Below, piece after piece: positions 1 to 8,607 of a stretch of 37,614 nt of DNA. The DNA is from Candidatus Omnitrophota bacterium (GTDB lineage Bacteria > Omnitrophota > Gorgyraeia > Gygaellales > Profunditerraquicolaceae): NCBI GenBank assembly GCA_023228185.1, contig JALOBQ010000002.1, forward strand, positions 1 to 37,614, given 5' to 3'. The position numbers and the translations under genes are program-made. Numbering within the stretch: position 1 is the first letter of the stretch; each line of letters starts with the position of its first letter. A model generated the notes under the pieces. That model saw only the letters and a list, made by a program, of their open reading frames with translations. It did not search any database and was not told the origin of the DNA.

Positions 1-1268
1 TCGATAATCTCCTGCTTAGGTAAATATAGCGCGACTTTGGCCGGAGAATATTCTTTGATCTTTTTTAATAAAAGCTCGGCGTTAATTCCCGCGATCGGTT
101 GCTCGCTGGCCGCGTAAATATCCGTAATGATCAAGATATCCAGGCTTTCAAAAGCTCTTGAGAATTCCTCTAAAAGCAACTGTGTGCGGCTATAGCGATG
201 CGGCTGGAAAATACCGATCCTTCTTTTTGCTTTTAGTTTCGCCAATGCCGCTAAAGTCGCTTTTATCTCCGAAGGATGGTGGGCGTAATCATCCAAAAGC
301 AGGTAACGCTCATCCTGGAATTTAATTTCCAGCCTGCGCAACGCACCCTGATAAGTCAAAAGCGCTTTTTTAATAATTTTCAAATCGATCCCTAACTCTA
401 AACCTAGGCCAATCACAGCTAAAGCGTTGGAAATATTATGTTCGCCGCCTAAAGCCAAATTAAACTTAGCTACGCGTTTCTTAGAATGGAAACAGTCAAA
501 AGAGGAACTCAACCCGGAAAACTTGATCTGCGCGGCGTAAATATCCGCCGAAGGGTCTAATCCAAATGACTTATACTTGCCGGAATACGTTGCAAGCATC
601 CGTTTTAAGTTAGCATCGTCGGAACAGGCAAAAAGCACGCCTTTTTTGCTCGTCTTATTCATAAAATCGCTGAATGCCTTAAGCTCATTCTCAAAAGTTC
701 CGTAATAATCCAAATGCTCGCGGTCAATATTGGTAATAATCGAATACGCCGGCTGATAATGTAAAAACGAACCGTCTGATTCATCGGCTTCTGCCACGAA
801 GAAATCGCTTTTACCCAGGCAAGCGTTAGCGTCAATATTTTTCAGTATCCCGCCGATTGCCACGCTTGGGCAAAGCCCGGCTTCAATCAACAGATGCGAA
901 ACAAGTGAAGTCGTAGTTGTCTTGCCATGGCTACCGGCTATGGTAATCGCGGTTTTATCAAGCATTAATTGCGCCAGAGCCTGCGCGCGCTTGATCAAGG
1001 GGATATTTTTTTTCTTGCCTTCTTGCATCTCCGGATTATCCAATTTAATTGCGGAAGAATAAACGATTAGGTCCTGGTTTTGGATATTATCCTGATGATG
1101 GCCGATAAAAATTTCCGCGCCTGCTAATTTCAACTGCCCTGTCGCGCGGCTTTCCTTGATATCCGAACCCGTTACGCTAAAACCACGTTTTAAGAATAGG
1201 CCCGCGATCCCGCTCATGCCGATCCCGCCAATACCGATAAAATGTATTTTCTTGCTCTTTTTATTCAT
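1..1268 (-). CDS. murC: UDP-N-acetylmuramate--L-alanine ligase MurC (3' end outside window)
   Basis: MurC joins L-alanine to UDP-MurNAc with ATP in the cytoplasm, the first step of peptide stem assembly. I read the frame directly: ATG at 1268-1266, open to the left edge, 422 codons of a family usually about 460 long, so only the C-terminal end is missing. The N-terminus begins MNKKSKKIHFIGIGGIGMSG, the glycine-rich MurC Rossmann loop. The ATP P-loop GSHGKTTTT lies around residues 112-120. Further on are the Mur central-domain stretch EADESDGSFL and the C-terminal stretch DDYAHHPSEI, both typical of MurC. It is the last visible gene of the dcw cluster, 36 bp after murG, with an AAGGAAA ribosome-binding site in the gap. 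MurB, Ddl, FtsQ, FtsA and FtsZ would be expected beyond the edge, but this cannot be seen. Confidence 0.97.
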   Translation of the reverse strand, partial: MNKKSKKIHFIGIGGIGMSGIAGLFLKRGFSVTGSDIKESRATGQLKLAGAEIFIGHHQDNIQNQDLIVYSSAIKLDNPEMQEGKKKNIPLIKRAQALAQLMLDKTAITIAGSHGKTTTTSLVSHLLIEAGLCPSVAIGGILKNIDANACLGKSDFFVAEADESDGSFLHYQPAYSIITNIDREHLDYYGTFENELKAFSDFMNKTSKKGVLFACSDDANLKRMLATYSGKYKSFGLDPSADIYAAQIKFSGLSSSFDCFHSKKRVAKFNLALGGEHNISNALAVIGLGLELGIDLKIIKKALLTYQGALRRLEIKFQDERYLLLDDYAHHPSEIKATLAALAKLKAKRRIGIFQPHRYSRTQLLLEEFSRAFESLDILIITDIYAASEQPIAGINAELLLKKIKEYSPAKVALYLPKQEII

Positions 1269-1304
1269 TGATTTCCTTGAAATCTTTTACAAAAAAACTT
1301 AAAT

Positions 1305-2393
1305 TCACAAAACACCAAGTTTTATCACCTCTAAAGCGAGTTTCTCTGCGGCATCTGAACTTGGAAATTTTTTATAACCCTGGCGCATCAAGCTTAATTT
1401 TTGCGGTGAATTAATTAAACCACTGAGTGCATCTTTTAAAGTTAAGCCGGAAAGTTTCGCGTCTTCGATAATTATCGCGCATGACTGATCCGCTAAAACT
1501 TTCGCGTTTGCCATTTGATGGCCGTAAGCGTAAGGATACGGCAAGAGCACAGCCGGCAGGCTAAAAAATATCAGCTCGCTGATGGTGATCGCACCGGCGC
1601 GGCAGATTACCAAATCAGCCGCGCTGTAGGCAAATTGCATCTGGGAAAAAAAATCAAATACCCGCGCGTTTACTTTTTCATTAGTGTAGCGGTTAACCAA
1701 AGCCTCTCGATCGTTTTTACCGCTTAAATGAATAACCTGCAAATTTTCTTTTCCCGGCAACGTGGTAATAGCGTCGGCGAACACGGAATTAATTTTACCG
1801 CTCCCCTGGCTGCCGCCTACAACAAGGATCGTAAACTTTTCGCTTTTTAAACTAAAATGCGCGGCGGCAATCTCCGGCTCAACTATTTTCATAGCCTCGC
1901 GTAAAGGATTACCGGTTAAAATTATTTTCTCGCGCCTAACCTTAAGCCCGGCAATGGTTTGTTCAAAAGATAGCGCGACTCTGTCTACGAATTTAGCCAA
2001 TAACCTATTGGCTTTACCGGCAATAACATTCTGCTCATGGATAACCGTCTTTATCCTGAACAACCAGGCGCAAAAAACCATGCCTAGCGAATCCAAGCTG
2101 CCGAAACCAACTACGATATCCGCTTTAAAATCAAGCATCACTTTTAAATCTTCAAAAAAAGCTTTCGCTAATCCATAAAGGCTTAAAATAGAAACGCGGT
2201 TAAACGCTAAAGTCAAACGCGGGCTATTGCTGTAAACAACAGTATAATTTGTCGCCCCTAATGATATTTTGCTCCGCTTTGGCAGCATTAAGAGTAACTC
2301 TGCTTGAGGCTCGAGCAGTTTGATTGATTGCGCAAGGCTTGCCGCGGGGAAAATATGCCCGCCGCTTGCGCCGGTAACAATAAAAACTTTCAT
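1305..2393 (-). CDS. murG: UDP-GlcNAc:undecaprenyl-PP-MurNAc-pentapeptide GlcNAc transferase MurG
   Basis: MurG adds GlcNAc to lipid I to give lipid II at the inner face of the membrane. It is 362 aa, normal for the family. The N-terminal glycine loop reads VTGASGGHIFPA (residues 6-17), equivalent to the usual GGTGGHxxPA with small changes. The second domain carries VVGGSQGSGKINS and the donor-site stretch RAGAITISEL, followed by LPYPYAYGHQMANAK, the characteristic HQ..NA sugar-nucleotide motif. The start codon overlaps the ftsW stop by one base (TAATG), so the two are probably translationally coupled. It sits between ftsW and murC as in the classical dcw order. Confidence 0.97.
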   Translation of the reverse strand: MKVFIVTGASGGHIFPAASLAQSIKLLEPQAELLLMLPKRSKISLGATNYTVVYSNSPRLTLAFNRVSILSLYGLAKAFFEDLKVMLDFKADIVVGFGSLDSLGMVFCAWLFRIKTVIHEQNVIAGKANRLLAKFVDRVALSFEQTIAGLKVRREKIILTGNPLREAMKIVEPEIAAAHFSLKSEKFTILVVGGSQGSGKINSVFADAITTLPGKENLQVIHLSGKNDREALVNRYTNEKVNARVFDFFSQMQFAYSAADLVICRAGAITISELIFFSLPAVLLPYPYAYGHQMANAKVLADQSCAIIIEDAKLSGLTLKDALSGLINSPQKLSLMRQGYKKFPSSDAAEKLALEVIKLGVL

Positions 2394-3487
2394 TAAGGAT
2401 AATCCCCTGTGCGCGCTATATTAATTAAAATTCCCACACTGACCATATCCAATATTAAAGATGAACCGCCATAACTGATAAAAGGTAAAGGTAATCCTTT
2501 AGTGGGAAATAAACCGCAGGATACGCAAATATTGATTATCGCCCGCAAAGAAATCAACAAAACTAACCCTAAAGCCAGAAAATAACCGAATTTATCCGGC
2601 GCGTTCTTGATAATTCTTAATCCCTGGCGGATAAAAACCATAAATAGAATAATTATCCCCAGCGTGCCTAAAAGCCCAAGTTCCTCGCCGATAATCGAAA
2701 AAATAAAATCCGTGTGCGCCGCGGGTAAATAAAACAATTTCTGTTTTGAGTGGCCCAAACCTAGGCCGAAGAATCCACCGCTTCCAATAGCCACCTGTGA
2801 CTGGATCACTTGAAAACCACTACCTTGAGGGTCAACCCAAGGATTGATAAAAGACATTACGCGCGCCCTGCGGTAAGGTACGCTAAAAACTAAAAGATAA
2901 ATCGCCGGTAAACTCGCTAAGATCAATCCTAGAAGATACCTGCCGCGCACCCCGGCAACAAAAAGCATAATTAATGCCACGCTGCCCAAAGCAATGGTTG
3001 TGCCCAGGTCAGGCTGTAAAAGAATTAATACCGATGCCGCTGCTAAAACGCAAATCGGCGGAAGAAACCCTTTTAAAAACGTTTTGATCTGACCGGCTTT
3101 ACGACAAACAAAATCAGCGATATAGACAATCAACGCTAAATTAACCAATTCCGAAGGCTGAAAACTTAAAAAATAAAATCTGAACCAGCGTTGAGCGCCG
3201 CTTACTTCGCGGCCTAACCCCGGAATCAATACTAAAACTAAAAGCAATAAAGAAATACCTAAAAACGGCCGCGCGATTTTTTTAAAAGAACGGTAATCAA
3301 AAAGCATTACCAAAAACGTTAAAATGCCGCCTACCGCTAAAAAAACCAGATGCCTTTTCAAAAAATAGAAACTGTCGTGATATTTTTCCCAGGCGTAGAT
3401 GCTCGAGGAGCTGTAAATCATCACAATGCCAATGCAAATTAAAATCACTGATACCGTGAATAAACTAATCCGCAAACGCCTGATCAT
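2393..3487 (-). CDS. ftsW: SEDS peptidoglycan glycosyltransferase / division protein FtsW
   Basis: FtsW is a polytopic SEDS-family protein that polymerises lipid II at the division septum together with the class B PBP FtsI. It is 364 aa with about ten hydrophobic segments. The early motif MIYSSSSIYAWEKY after the first membrane helix and the C-terminal signature around GLPLPFISYGGSSLI are diagnostic of the FtsW/RodA/SpoVE family. The periplasmic loop region with GSGFQVIQSQVAIGSGGFFG is also typical. Sequence alone does not fully separate FtsW from RodA; the position between murD and murG inside the dcw cluster, with ftsI in the same cluster, makes FtsW the better call. It starts 5 bp after murD. 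Confidence 0.95.
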   Translation of the reverse strand: MIRRLRISLFTVSVILICIGIVMIYSSSSIYAWEKYHDSFYFLKRHLVFLAVGGILTFLVMLFDYRSFKKIARPFLGISLLLLVLVLIPGLGREVSGAQRWFRFYFLSFQPSELVNLALIVYIADFVCRKAGQIKTFLKGFLPPICVLAAASVLILLQPDLGTTIALGSVALIMLFVAGVRGRYLLGLILASLPAIYLLVFSVPYRRARVMSFINPWVDPQGSGFQVIQSQVAIGSGGFFGLGLGHSKQKLFYLPAAHTDFIFSIIGEELGLLGTLGIIILFMVFIRQGLRIIKNAPDKFGYFLALGLVLLISLRAIINICVSCGLFPTKGLPLPFISYGGSSLILDMVSVGILINIARTGDYP

Positions 3488-3492
3488 AAGCT

Positions 3493-4761
3493 TTACTTTC
3501 TTTTAGCCAGTTCTAAAACTATTCTTTTAAACTCCCTGCCGCGTTCTTCATAATCCTTAAACATATCGAAACTTGAACACATCGGAGAAAATAACACGCA
3601 CTCTCCAGGGCAAGCCTTGGCAAAAGCCGCTTTCACCGCATTTTCCAAAGAATCCGCCTGCTCAGTTTTAATTTTAGCATCAAAAGCAGCGGCAATTTTA
3701 GTTTTTGCTTCACCTAAAAGAATTGCCTGCTTGATCTTAGCCGCGGCAGCTTCTTTGATGATCAGGTTGTAATCTACGCCCTTATCTCTGCCTCCGGCAA
3801 TCAGCACGATCGGTGAAGTGATATTATTTATTGCCCAAAGCGCCGAATCCACGGTAGTTGCTTTGGAATCATTAATAAATCTTACGCCATTGATCAAAGC
3901 AACAAATTCCATACGGTGCTCAATGCCTGAAAACTCCTGGAAAACTTTCCTCACTGTTTTCTCGTCTAACTTAAGGATCTTCCCCACGCAAAGCACTGCC
4001 GCCTGATTAGGATCAAGCCCCGGTTCTTTTTTAAAAAAAACCACATTTGCCTTTGCTAATTTTGGCAGATTCTCTAAAGCCGGATCAGCAGAGCCAAGCA
4101 GCAAAAAATCATCTTTATCCTGATTAATAAATATGCGCTGCTTTGCCAAAGCATATTCCTGCATATTATTATAGTGATCCAAATGATTAAGGGTGACATT
4201 TAAAATCAGGGCAATCCTCGGCTTAAATTCCCTGATTGTTTCAAGCTGGAAAGAACTCACTTCTAAAACCAGATAATCTTCGGGCTGGATACTTTCCACC
4301 ACAGCGCTGAAAGGATTGCCGATATTTCCGCAGACAAACGCGCGCTTGCCGCAAGCCTTAAGCATCAAGCCAATCAGCGTGGTAACCGTGGTTTTGCCGT
4401 TAGAACCGGTAACAGCAATAATTTCCGCAGGACAAAGAATACTCGCTACCTCTATCTCGCTGATCACTGGTATGCCTAATTGCTTTGCCCAAATAAAAGG
4501 TTCTGCCCCTGCCGGCACGCCGGGAGAAGCAACAATCAAATCGCTATCAATCACAAAATCTCTGCTGTGCCGGCCAAGTTCAACCTGAATTTCGAGGGAT
4601 TTAAGTTTTAGTATGTTGGCGCTGGTCTGCTGGTTATCAGCACTGTCCGATACGCGCACTTTAGCGCCCAAAGAATATAAAAGATTAGCGCAGGCCAGCC
4701 CTGAACGGGCAAAACCGATAATCGTGATTTTCTTATTTTTAAAATATCCGCTATTACGCAT
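3493..4761 (-). CDS. murD: UDP-N-acetylmuramoyl-L-alanine--D-glutamate ligase MurD
   Basis: MurD adds D-glutamate to UDP-MurNAc-L-Ala in the cytoplasm. I place the start at 4761 (protein MRNSGYFKNKKITIIGFARS, 422 aa), not at the in-frame ATG at 4827: the longer form would add 22 residues read wholly across the end of mraY, and they match nothing in MurD. With the 4761 start the gap to the mraY stop is 8 bp. The N-terminal GFARSG Rossmann loop is at about residues 16-21, the ATP P-loop VTGSNGKTTVT at about 117-127, and the C-terminal domain has IAGGRDKGVDY and FSPMCSSFDMFKDYEERG, a strong MurD signature. No clear Shine-Dalgarno precedes either start. Confidence 0.95.
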   Translation of the reverse strand: MRNSGYFKNKKITIIGFARSGLACANLLYSLGAKVRVSDSADNQQTSANILKLKSLEIQVELGRHSRDFVIDSDLIVASPGVPAGAEPFIWAKQLGIPVISEIEVASILCPAEIIAVTGSNGKTTVTTLIGLMLKACGKRAFVCGNIGNPFSAVVESIQPEDYLVLEVSSFQLETIREFKPRIALILNVTLNHLDHYNNMQEYALAKQRIFINQDKDDFLLLGSADPALENLPKLAKANVVFFKKEPGLDPNQAAVLCVGKILKLDEKTVRKVFQEFSGIEHRMEFVALINGVRFINDSKATTVDSALWAINNITSPIVLIAGGRDKGVDYNLIIKEAAAAKIKQAILLGEAKTKIAAAFDAKIKTEQADSLENAVKAAFAKACPGECVLFSPMCSSFDMFKDYEERGREFKRIVLELAKRK

Positions 4762-4769
4762 AGGATTGT

Positions 4770-5858
4770 TTAACGGATCTTCAAAGTTACCAAGGTCAAC
4801 ACAGCAAGTAATCCGGCGATGATCCAAAAACGCACGATTACTTTATTTTCCGGCCAATTAAGAAACTGGAAGTGATGGTGCAGCGGGGCAATTTTGAAAA
4901 TACGTCTTTTAGTTAACTTGAACGAAGCAACCTGTAAGATCACGGAAAGCGCCTCAATCACAAATATGCCGCCGACAATAATCAACAATAATTCTTTTTT
5001 GATCAATAAAGCAACCGTGCCGATCGCCCCGCCTAAAGCAAGCGAACCGACATCGCCCATAAAAATAGTCGCCGGATAACAATTAAACCAGAGAAAACCC
5101 AAACCCGCTCCCACGATTGACGCGCAAAATACGGCTAGCTCACCGCTGCCGCGGATATAAGGAACAAGCAGATAGTTACTTAAATTAAAATTCCCGGAAA
5201 CATAACAAAGAATACTGAAAGCAACCGCAACCATCACCACGATTCCGATTGCCAGGCCGTCTAAACCATCGGTAAGATTAACCGCGTTTGAAGAACCAGC
5301 AATTACCAGAATCACGAATAATACATACAAACCGTCTAAATCAAAAGAAACATCCTTTAAAAAAGGCAGGTCCAGTTTGACATTACTTTGAGCGCCGAGC
5401 AGAATGATTAGGCCAATGATCAGCCCGAGCACGATCTGACTGCTCAATTTAACAGTGGCGCTGATGCCCTTGGATTTTTTCTTAACCTGTTTAAGATAAT
5501 CGTCGATAAAACCAGTAGCCCCCAGCCAAATCATACTTAAGAGAACAATCCAAATATTACGATTAGTTACGTCAGCCCAAATCAAAGTAGAAACAACTAC
5601 CGTCCCCAGGATAAGTATCCCTCCCATAGTGGGGGTATCCTGCTTATGGCGGTGCAAGTCATCTAATTTGGCGGAATCATCCTTATTAATCTTCTCGCCA
5701 ATCTTTAAAGTTTTAAGTTTATTGATTAAAATCGGGCCAAAAATAAGGCTGAGGATAAAAGCGGTGAGCGCGGCCATCACCGCGCGGAAGGTAATATAAC
5801 GAAAAATATTAAAAGCCGAAACAAAATCCCGTAAAGGATATAGTAGATTATAAAACAT
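4770..5858 (-). CDS. mraY: phospho-MurNAc-pentapeptide transferase MraY
   Basis: MraY transfers phospho-MurNAc-pentapeptide onto undecaprenyl phosphate to make lipid I in the inner membrane. It is 362 aa with about ten membrane segments. Recognisable family motifs in order: HKQDTPTMGG after the first helices, IDDYLKQVKKKSKG, the aspartate motif NLTDGLDGLA, the GDVGSLALGG loop and the cytoplasmic PLHHHFQ motif near the C-terminus. The metal-binding and catalytic aspartates are therefore present. The start overlaps the murF stop by one base (TAATG). Position and motifs agree; WecA-type paralogues lack the HHH loop seen here. Confidence 0.98.
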   Translation of the reverse strand: MFYNLLYPLRDFVSAFNIFRYITFRAVMAALTAFILSLIFGPILINKLKTLKIGEKINKDDSAKLDDLHRHKQDTPTMGGILILGTVVVSTLIWADVTNRNIWIVLLSMIWLGATGFIDDYLKQVKKKSKGISATVKLSSQIVLGLIIGLIILLGAQSNVKLDLPFLKDVSFDLDGLYVLFVILVIAGSSNAVNLTDGLDGLAIGIVVMVAVAFSILCYVSGNFNLSNYLLVPYIRGSGELAVFCASIVGAGLGFLWFNCYPATIFMGDVGSLALGGAIGTVALLIKKELLLIIVGGIFVIEALSVILQVASFKLTKRRIFKIAPLHHHFQFLNWPENKVIVRFWIIAGLLAVLTLVTLKIR

Positions 5859-7216
5859 TAAACCTTAAATACCTCTTCCATGCGCATGCCGCGCGAACCT
5901 TTAACCAAAATTAAGTCATTACCGCGTAAGCCGATTTTATTAAAAACCAACTCTTGCGCAAGTTTACTATTTTTGCAATAAAATATATTTTCTTTTTTAA
6001 ACCCTTTACGCCTGGCAGAAATAGCCGTTAATCGCGCCAACTTCCCGCAGGCAATAAAAAGGTCACAACTATTAGTTATACTACCAGCGATTTCTTTATG
6101 CAATGATTCTTTTTGCGCGCCTAATTCGAACATATCCCCCATCAGAAAAACCTTCCTGCCTGATACGCTTGTCGCTTTTAATGTTTCCAACGCGCTGCGC
6201 ACGGATAAGGGGTTAGCGTTATAGGTATCGTCGATAAAATTCAAACCGCGCAGTTTCAAGAAATTCAGCCTGCCTTTGGGAAAATTGAAATTCCGCAAAA
6301 CGGCGGAAATTTGCGTATAATGAAAACCTAAAATCCGGCCTAGAGCAATCGCGGCAAGCGCGTTATAGATATTTTGCTTGCCCAGAGTATTCAGCACGAA
6401 CTTTCCCTTTCCATTTACCCTGAAATGAAGCTTACCGGCCTTGAGTTCTATTTTGTCAGCTTTAAAATCCGCCTTGCTATTGATCGCGAAACTAAAAACC
6501 GGATAATCTAAATTATTTTTACGGATTATTTTATTTAAATAACCGTCATCGGCGTTCAGCACAGCTATGCGCGGACCTTTAAGATTGCTTAAAAGCGAGG
6601 TTTTTTCCTTAAAGACCCCCTGCAAATTTTTAAAAAATTCCAGATGCGCCGGGCCGATATTAGTGATCACCCCTATCTGCGGCAGGCAAATATCAGAGAG
6701 GTATTTGACTTCTCCGAAATGATTAGTGCCAATTTCTAAAACAGCGTAATCATGCCGCTGGTTGATCTTTGATAATGTTTCCGGCAGGCCGATATGATTA
6801 TTTTTAGTGCCTTCATTTTTAAGCACCTTTGCTTTAGCGCAAAGCACGCTGGCAATCATATCTTTGGTAGTGGTCTTGCCGTTTGAACCGCTTACCGCGA
6901 TTACCGGCAAATTGAATTTCCGGCGCTGGAAACGAGCGATATCGCCGAAGGCACGCGTTGAATCTGGAACTTTAATCACTGCGATCGACCGGGGCGCGGT
7001 AAAATTGATTCGTTGGCAGATCAGGCAACCGGCTTTGATGCGTATCGCCTTAACGATAAAATCATGGCCGTCAAAATTTTTCCCGCAAAGCGCCAGAAAA
7101 GCTTCGCCTTCTTTTAGTTTACGCGTATCCGTACAAATTCGAGAAATGGCCTTCTTGGGCTCACCCTGAATAAGTTTGCCTGCCGTAGCCTCAATTAACT
7201 GGCTGACTTTAAACAT
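5858..7216 (-). CDS. murF: UDP-MurNAc-tripeptide--D-Ala-D-Ala ligase MurF
   Basis: MurF adds D-Ala-D-Ala to UDP-MurNAc-tripeptide, completing the soluble pentapeptide precursor. It is 452 aa, a normal family length. The N-terminal domain carries CTDTRKLKEGEAFLALCG and FDGHDFI, the substrate-binding fold shared by MurE and MurF. The P-loop VSGSNGKTTTKD is around residues 108-119, followed by KNEGTKNNHIGLPETL, typical of MurF rather than MurE. The C-terminal domain begins around GRLNFLKLRGLNFIDDTYNA. Its first 22 bases overlap the end of murE, so translation is probably coupled. Confidence 0.97.
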   Translation of the reverse strand: MFKVSQLIEATAGKLIQGEPKKAISRICTDTRKLKEGEAFLALCGKNFDGHDFIVKAIRIKAGCLICQRINFTAPRSIAVIKVPDSTRAFGDIARFQRRKFNLPVIAVSGSNGKTTTKDMIASVLCAKAKVLKNEGTKNNHIGLPETLSKINQRHDYAVLEIGTNHFGEVKYLSDICLPQIGVITNIGPAHLEFFKNLQGVFKEKTSLLSNLKGPRIAVLNADDGYLNKIIRKNNLDYPVFSFAINSKADFKADKIELKAGKLHFRVNGKGKFVLNTLGKQNIYNALAAIALGRILGFHYTQISAVLRNFNFPKGRLNFLKLRGLNFIDDTYNANPLSVRSALETLKATSVSGRKVFLMGDMFELGAQKESLHKEIAGSITNSCDLFIACGKLARLTAISARRKGFKKENIFYCKNSKLAQELVFNKIGLRGNDLILVKGSRGMRMEEVFKV

Positions 7217-8607
7217 TTATTTATTTCCTCTCGGTCGTCAAAATGCGATGTTCTATTACCGATAATTTGATAATCCTCATGCCCTTTACCGGCAACTAAA
7301 AGTATATCCTCCCTACCCACCAGGCTCAAACCGGCCTTAATCGCCTTGGCACGGTCAACAATAACGCGAAAGTTATTTTTCCGCAGGCCGGCCTTAATTT
7401 GCCGGATAATCTCCATTGGATCTTCAGAACGCGGATTGTCATTGGTAATAATCAAATAATCGGCTAAACTTTCAGCAACCCGGCCCATCTTCGGCCTTTT
7501 GCCTTTATCTCTCTGCCCGCCGCAACCAAAGATAACCACGATTTTTCCCGCGCAAAGCGGCCTTAACGCAGTCAACACGTTAAACAAAGCATCGTCAGTA
7601 TGAGCGTAATCCACAAAAACATTCTTACTCTTTAGAGAACCAACCCGCTCCAGCCTTCCCGGCGGCGCGTTAAACTTCTTTAGCGCTTTGCTGATTACTT
7701 TCAGGCTGATCCCGGCGCCTAAGCCCCAAGCTATCGCCGCCAGCAAATTATAAATATTATGTCCGCCGATTAATTTACTTTTAATTTTTAATTTCCCCCC
7801 CGGAGAAACCAGCGTGAATTCCGTCCCTTGAATGCCATACTTGATATGCTTTGCCATAACCGCGGCCTTATTTTTAATGCCATAAGTTATTAATTTAGCC
7901 GAGGTTAATTTTTGCAACCTGCGGCCAAACGGGCAATCAGTATTGATCACCGCGTAGGCTTTCTTTGAAAGCCCGGCGAACAATTTAACTTTCGCTTGAA
8001 AATAATTTTCCATATTTTTATGATAATCCAGGTGGTCGCGGGTAAGATTAGTAAAAATCGCTGATTGGAACTTAACGCCGGCCACTCTTTGCTGATCAAG
8101 GGCATGCGATGACACTTCCATCGCGCAATAGGGCGTTTTAGTTTTTAACATTCCGGCAAGGATATCATTCAATTCCACCGGCCCGGGAGTAGTATTTTTG
8201 GCTTTAAAAATTTTATTGGCGTAGCGGTAATTGACTGTGCCGATTACCCCGCATTTTTTGCGGTTTTCTTTTAATATCGTTTCCAATAAATAAGCGATAG
8301 TGGTTTTACCGTTAGTGCCGGTAATCCCGGCGACAATCATTTTCTCCGACGGATATCCATAAAACTGGCTGGCTTTTTGCGCTAGATAAACCCGCGCGTC
8401 CTTTACCTCCAGGAATTTTACGCCCTGAAAAGCCCCGCCCTTGGGCTTTTTGCCCTGCAGAACAATCAAAGAGGCTTTCTTATTTACCGCCTCACGGATA
8501 AAACGCCGGCCGTCCTGATAATTTCCATTAATTGCCACAAAAATAAAATCTTTTTTTATTAATCTTGAATTTGCGCTGATGCCACGGATATTTATAACGT
8601 TTTTCAT
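7195..8607 (-). CDS. murE: UDP-MurNAc-L-Ala-D-Glu--meso-diaminopimelate ligase MurE
   Basis: MurE adds the third residue of the peptide stem. The C-terminal motif DNPRSEDP (about residues 390-397) is the meso-diaminopimelate specificity motif; lysine-adding MurE enzymes differ here. This predicts an mDAP-type wall. The P-loop GITGTNGKTT is at 94-103, and AMEVSSHAL and TNLTRDHLDYH follow. At 470 aa it is slightly short: the N-terminus begins almost directly at ISANSRLIKKDFIFVA and lacks about 20 residues usual before that point in E. coli MurE. The start overlaps the ftsI stop by 4 bp (ATGA). Confidence 0.97.
   Translation of the reverse strand: MKNVINIRGISANSRLIKKDFIFVAINGNYQDGRRFIREAVNKKASLIVLQGKKPKGGAFQGVKFLEVKDARVYLAQKASQFYGYPSEKMIVAGITGTNGKTTIAYLLETILKENRKKCGVIGTVNYRYANKIFKAKNTTPGPVELNDILAGMLKTKTPYCAMEVSSHALDQQRVAGVKFQSAIFTNLTRDHLDYHKNMENYFQAKVKLFAGLSKKAYAVINTDCPFGRRLQKLTSAKLITYGIKNKAAVMAKHIKYGIQGTEFTLVSPGGKLKIKSKLIGGHNIYNLLAAIAWGLGAGISLKVISKALKKFNAPPGRLERVGSLKSKNVFVDYAHTDDALFNVLTALRPLCAGKIVVIFGCGGQRDKGKRPKMGRVAESLADYLIITNDNPRSEDPMEIIRQIKAGLRKNNFRVIVDRAKAIKAGLSLVGREDILLVAGKGHEDYQIIGNRTSHFDDREEINKCLKSAS

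Noticed and set aside
1762..2178. Long plus-strand open frame inside murG
   Set aside because: It is antisense to a fully supported MurG and its product has no recognisable motif; similar antisense frames occur under ftsK, pnp and other genes.
4762..4827. Upstream ATG giving a 22-residue longer MurD
   Set aside because: The extra residues are read across the mraY end and match nothing in MurD; the ATG at 4761 fits the family N-terminus.
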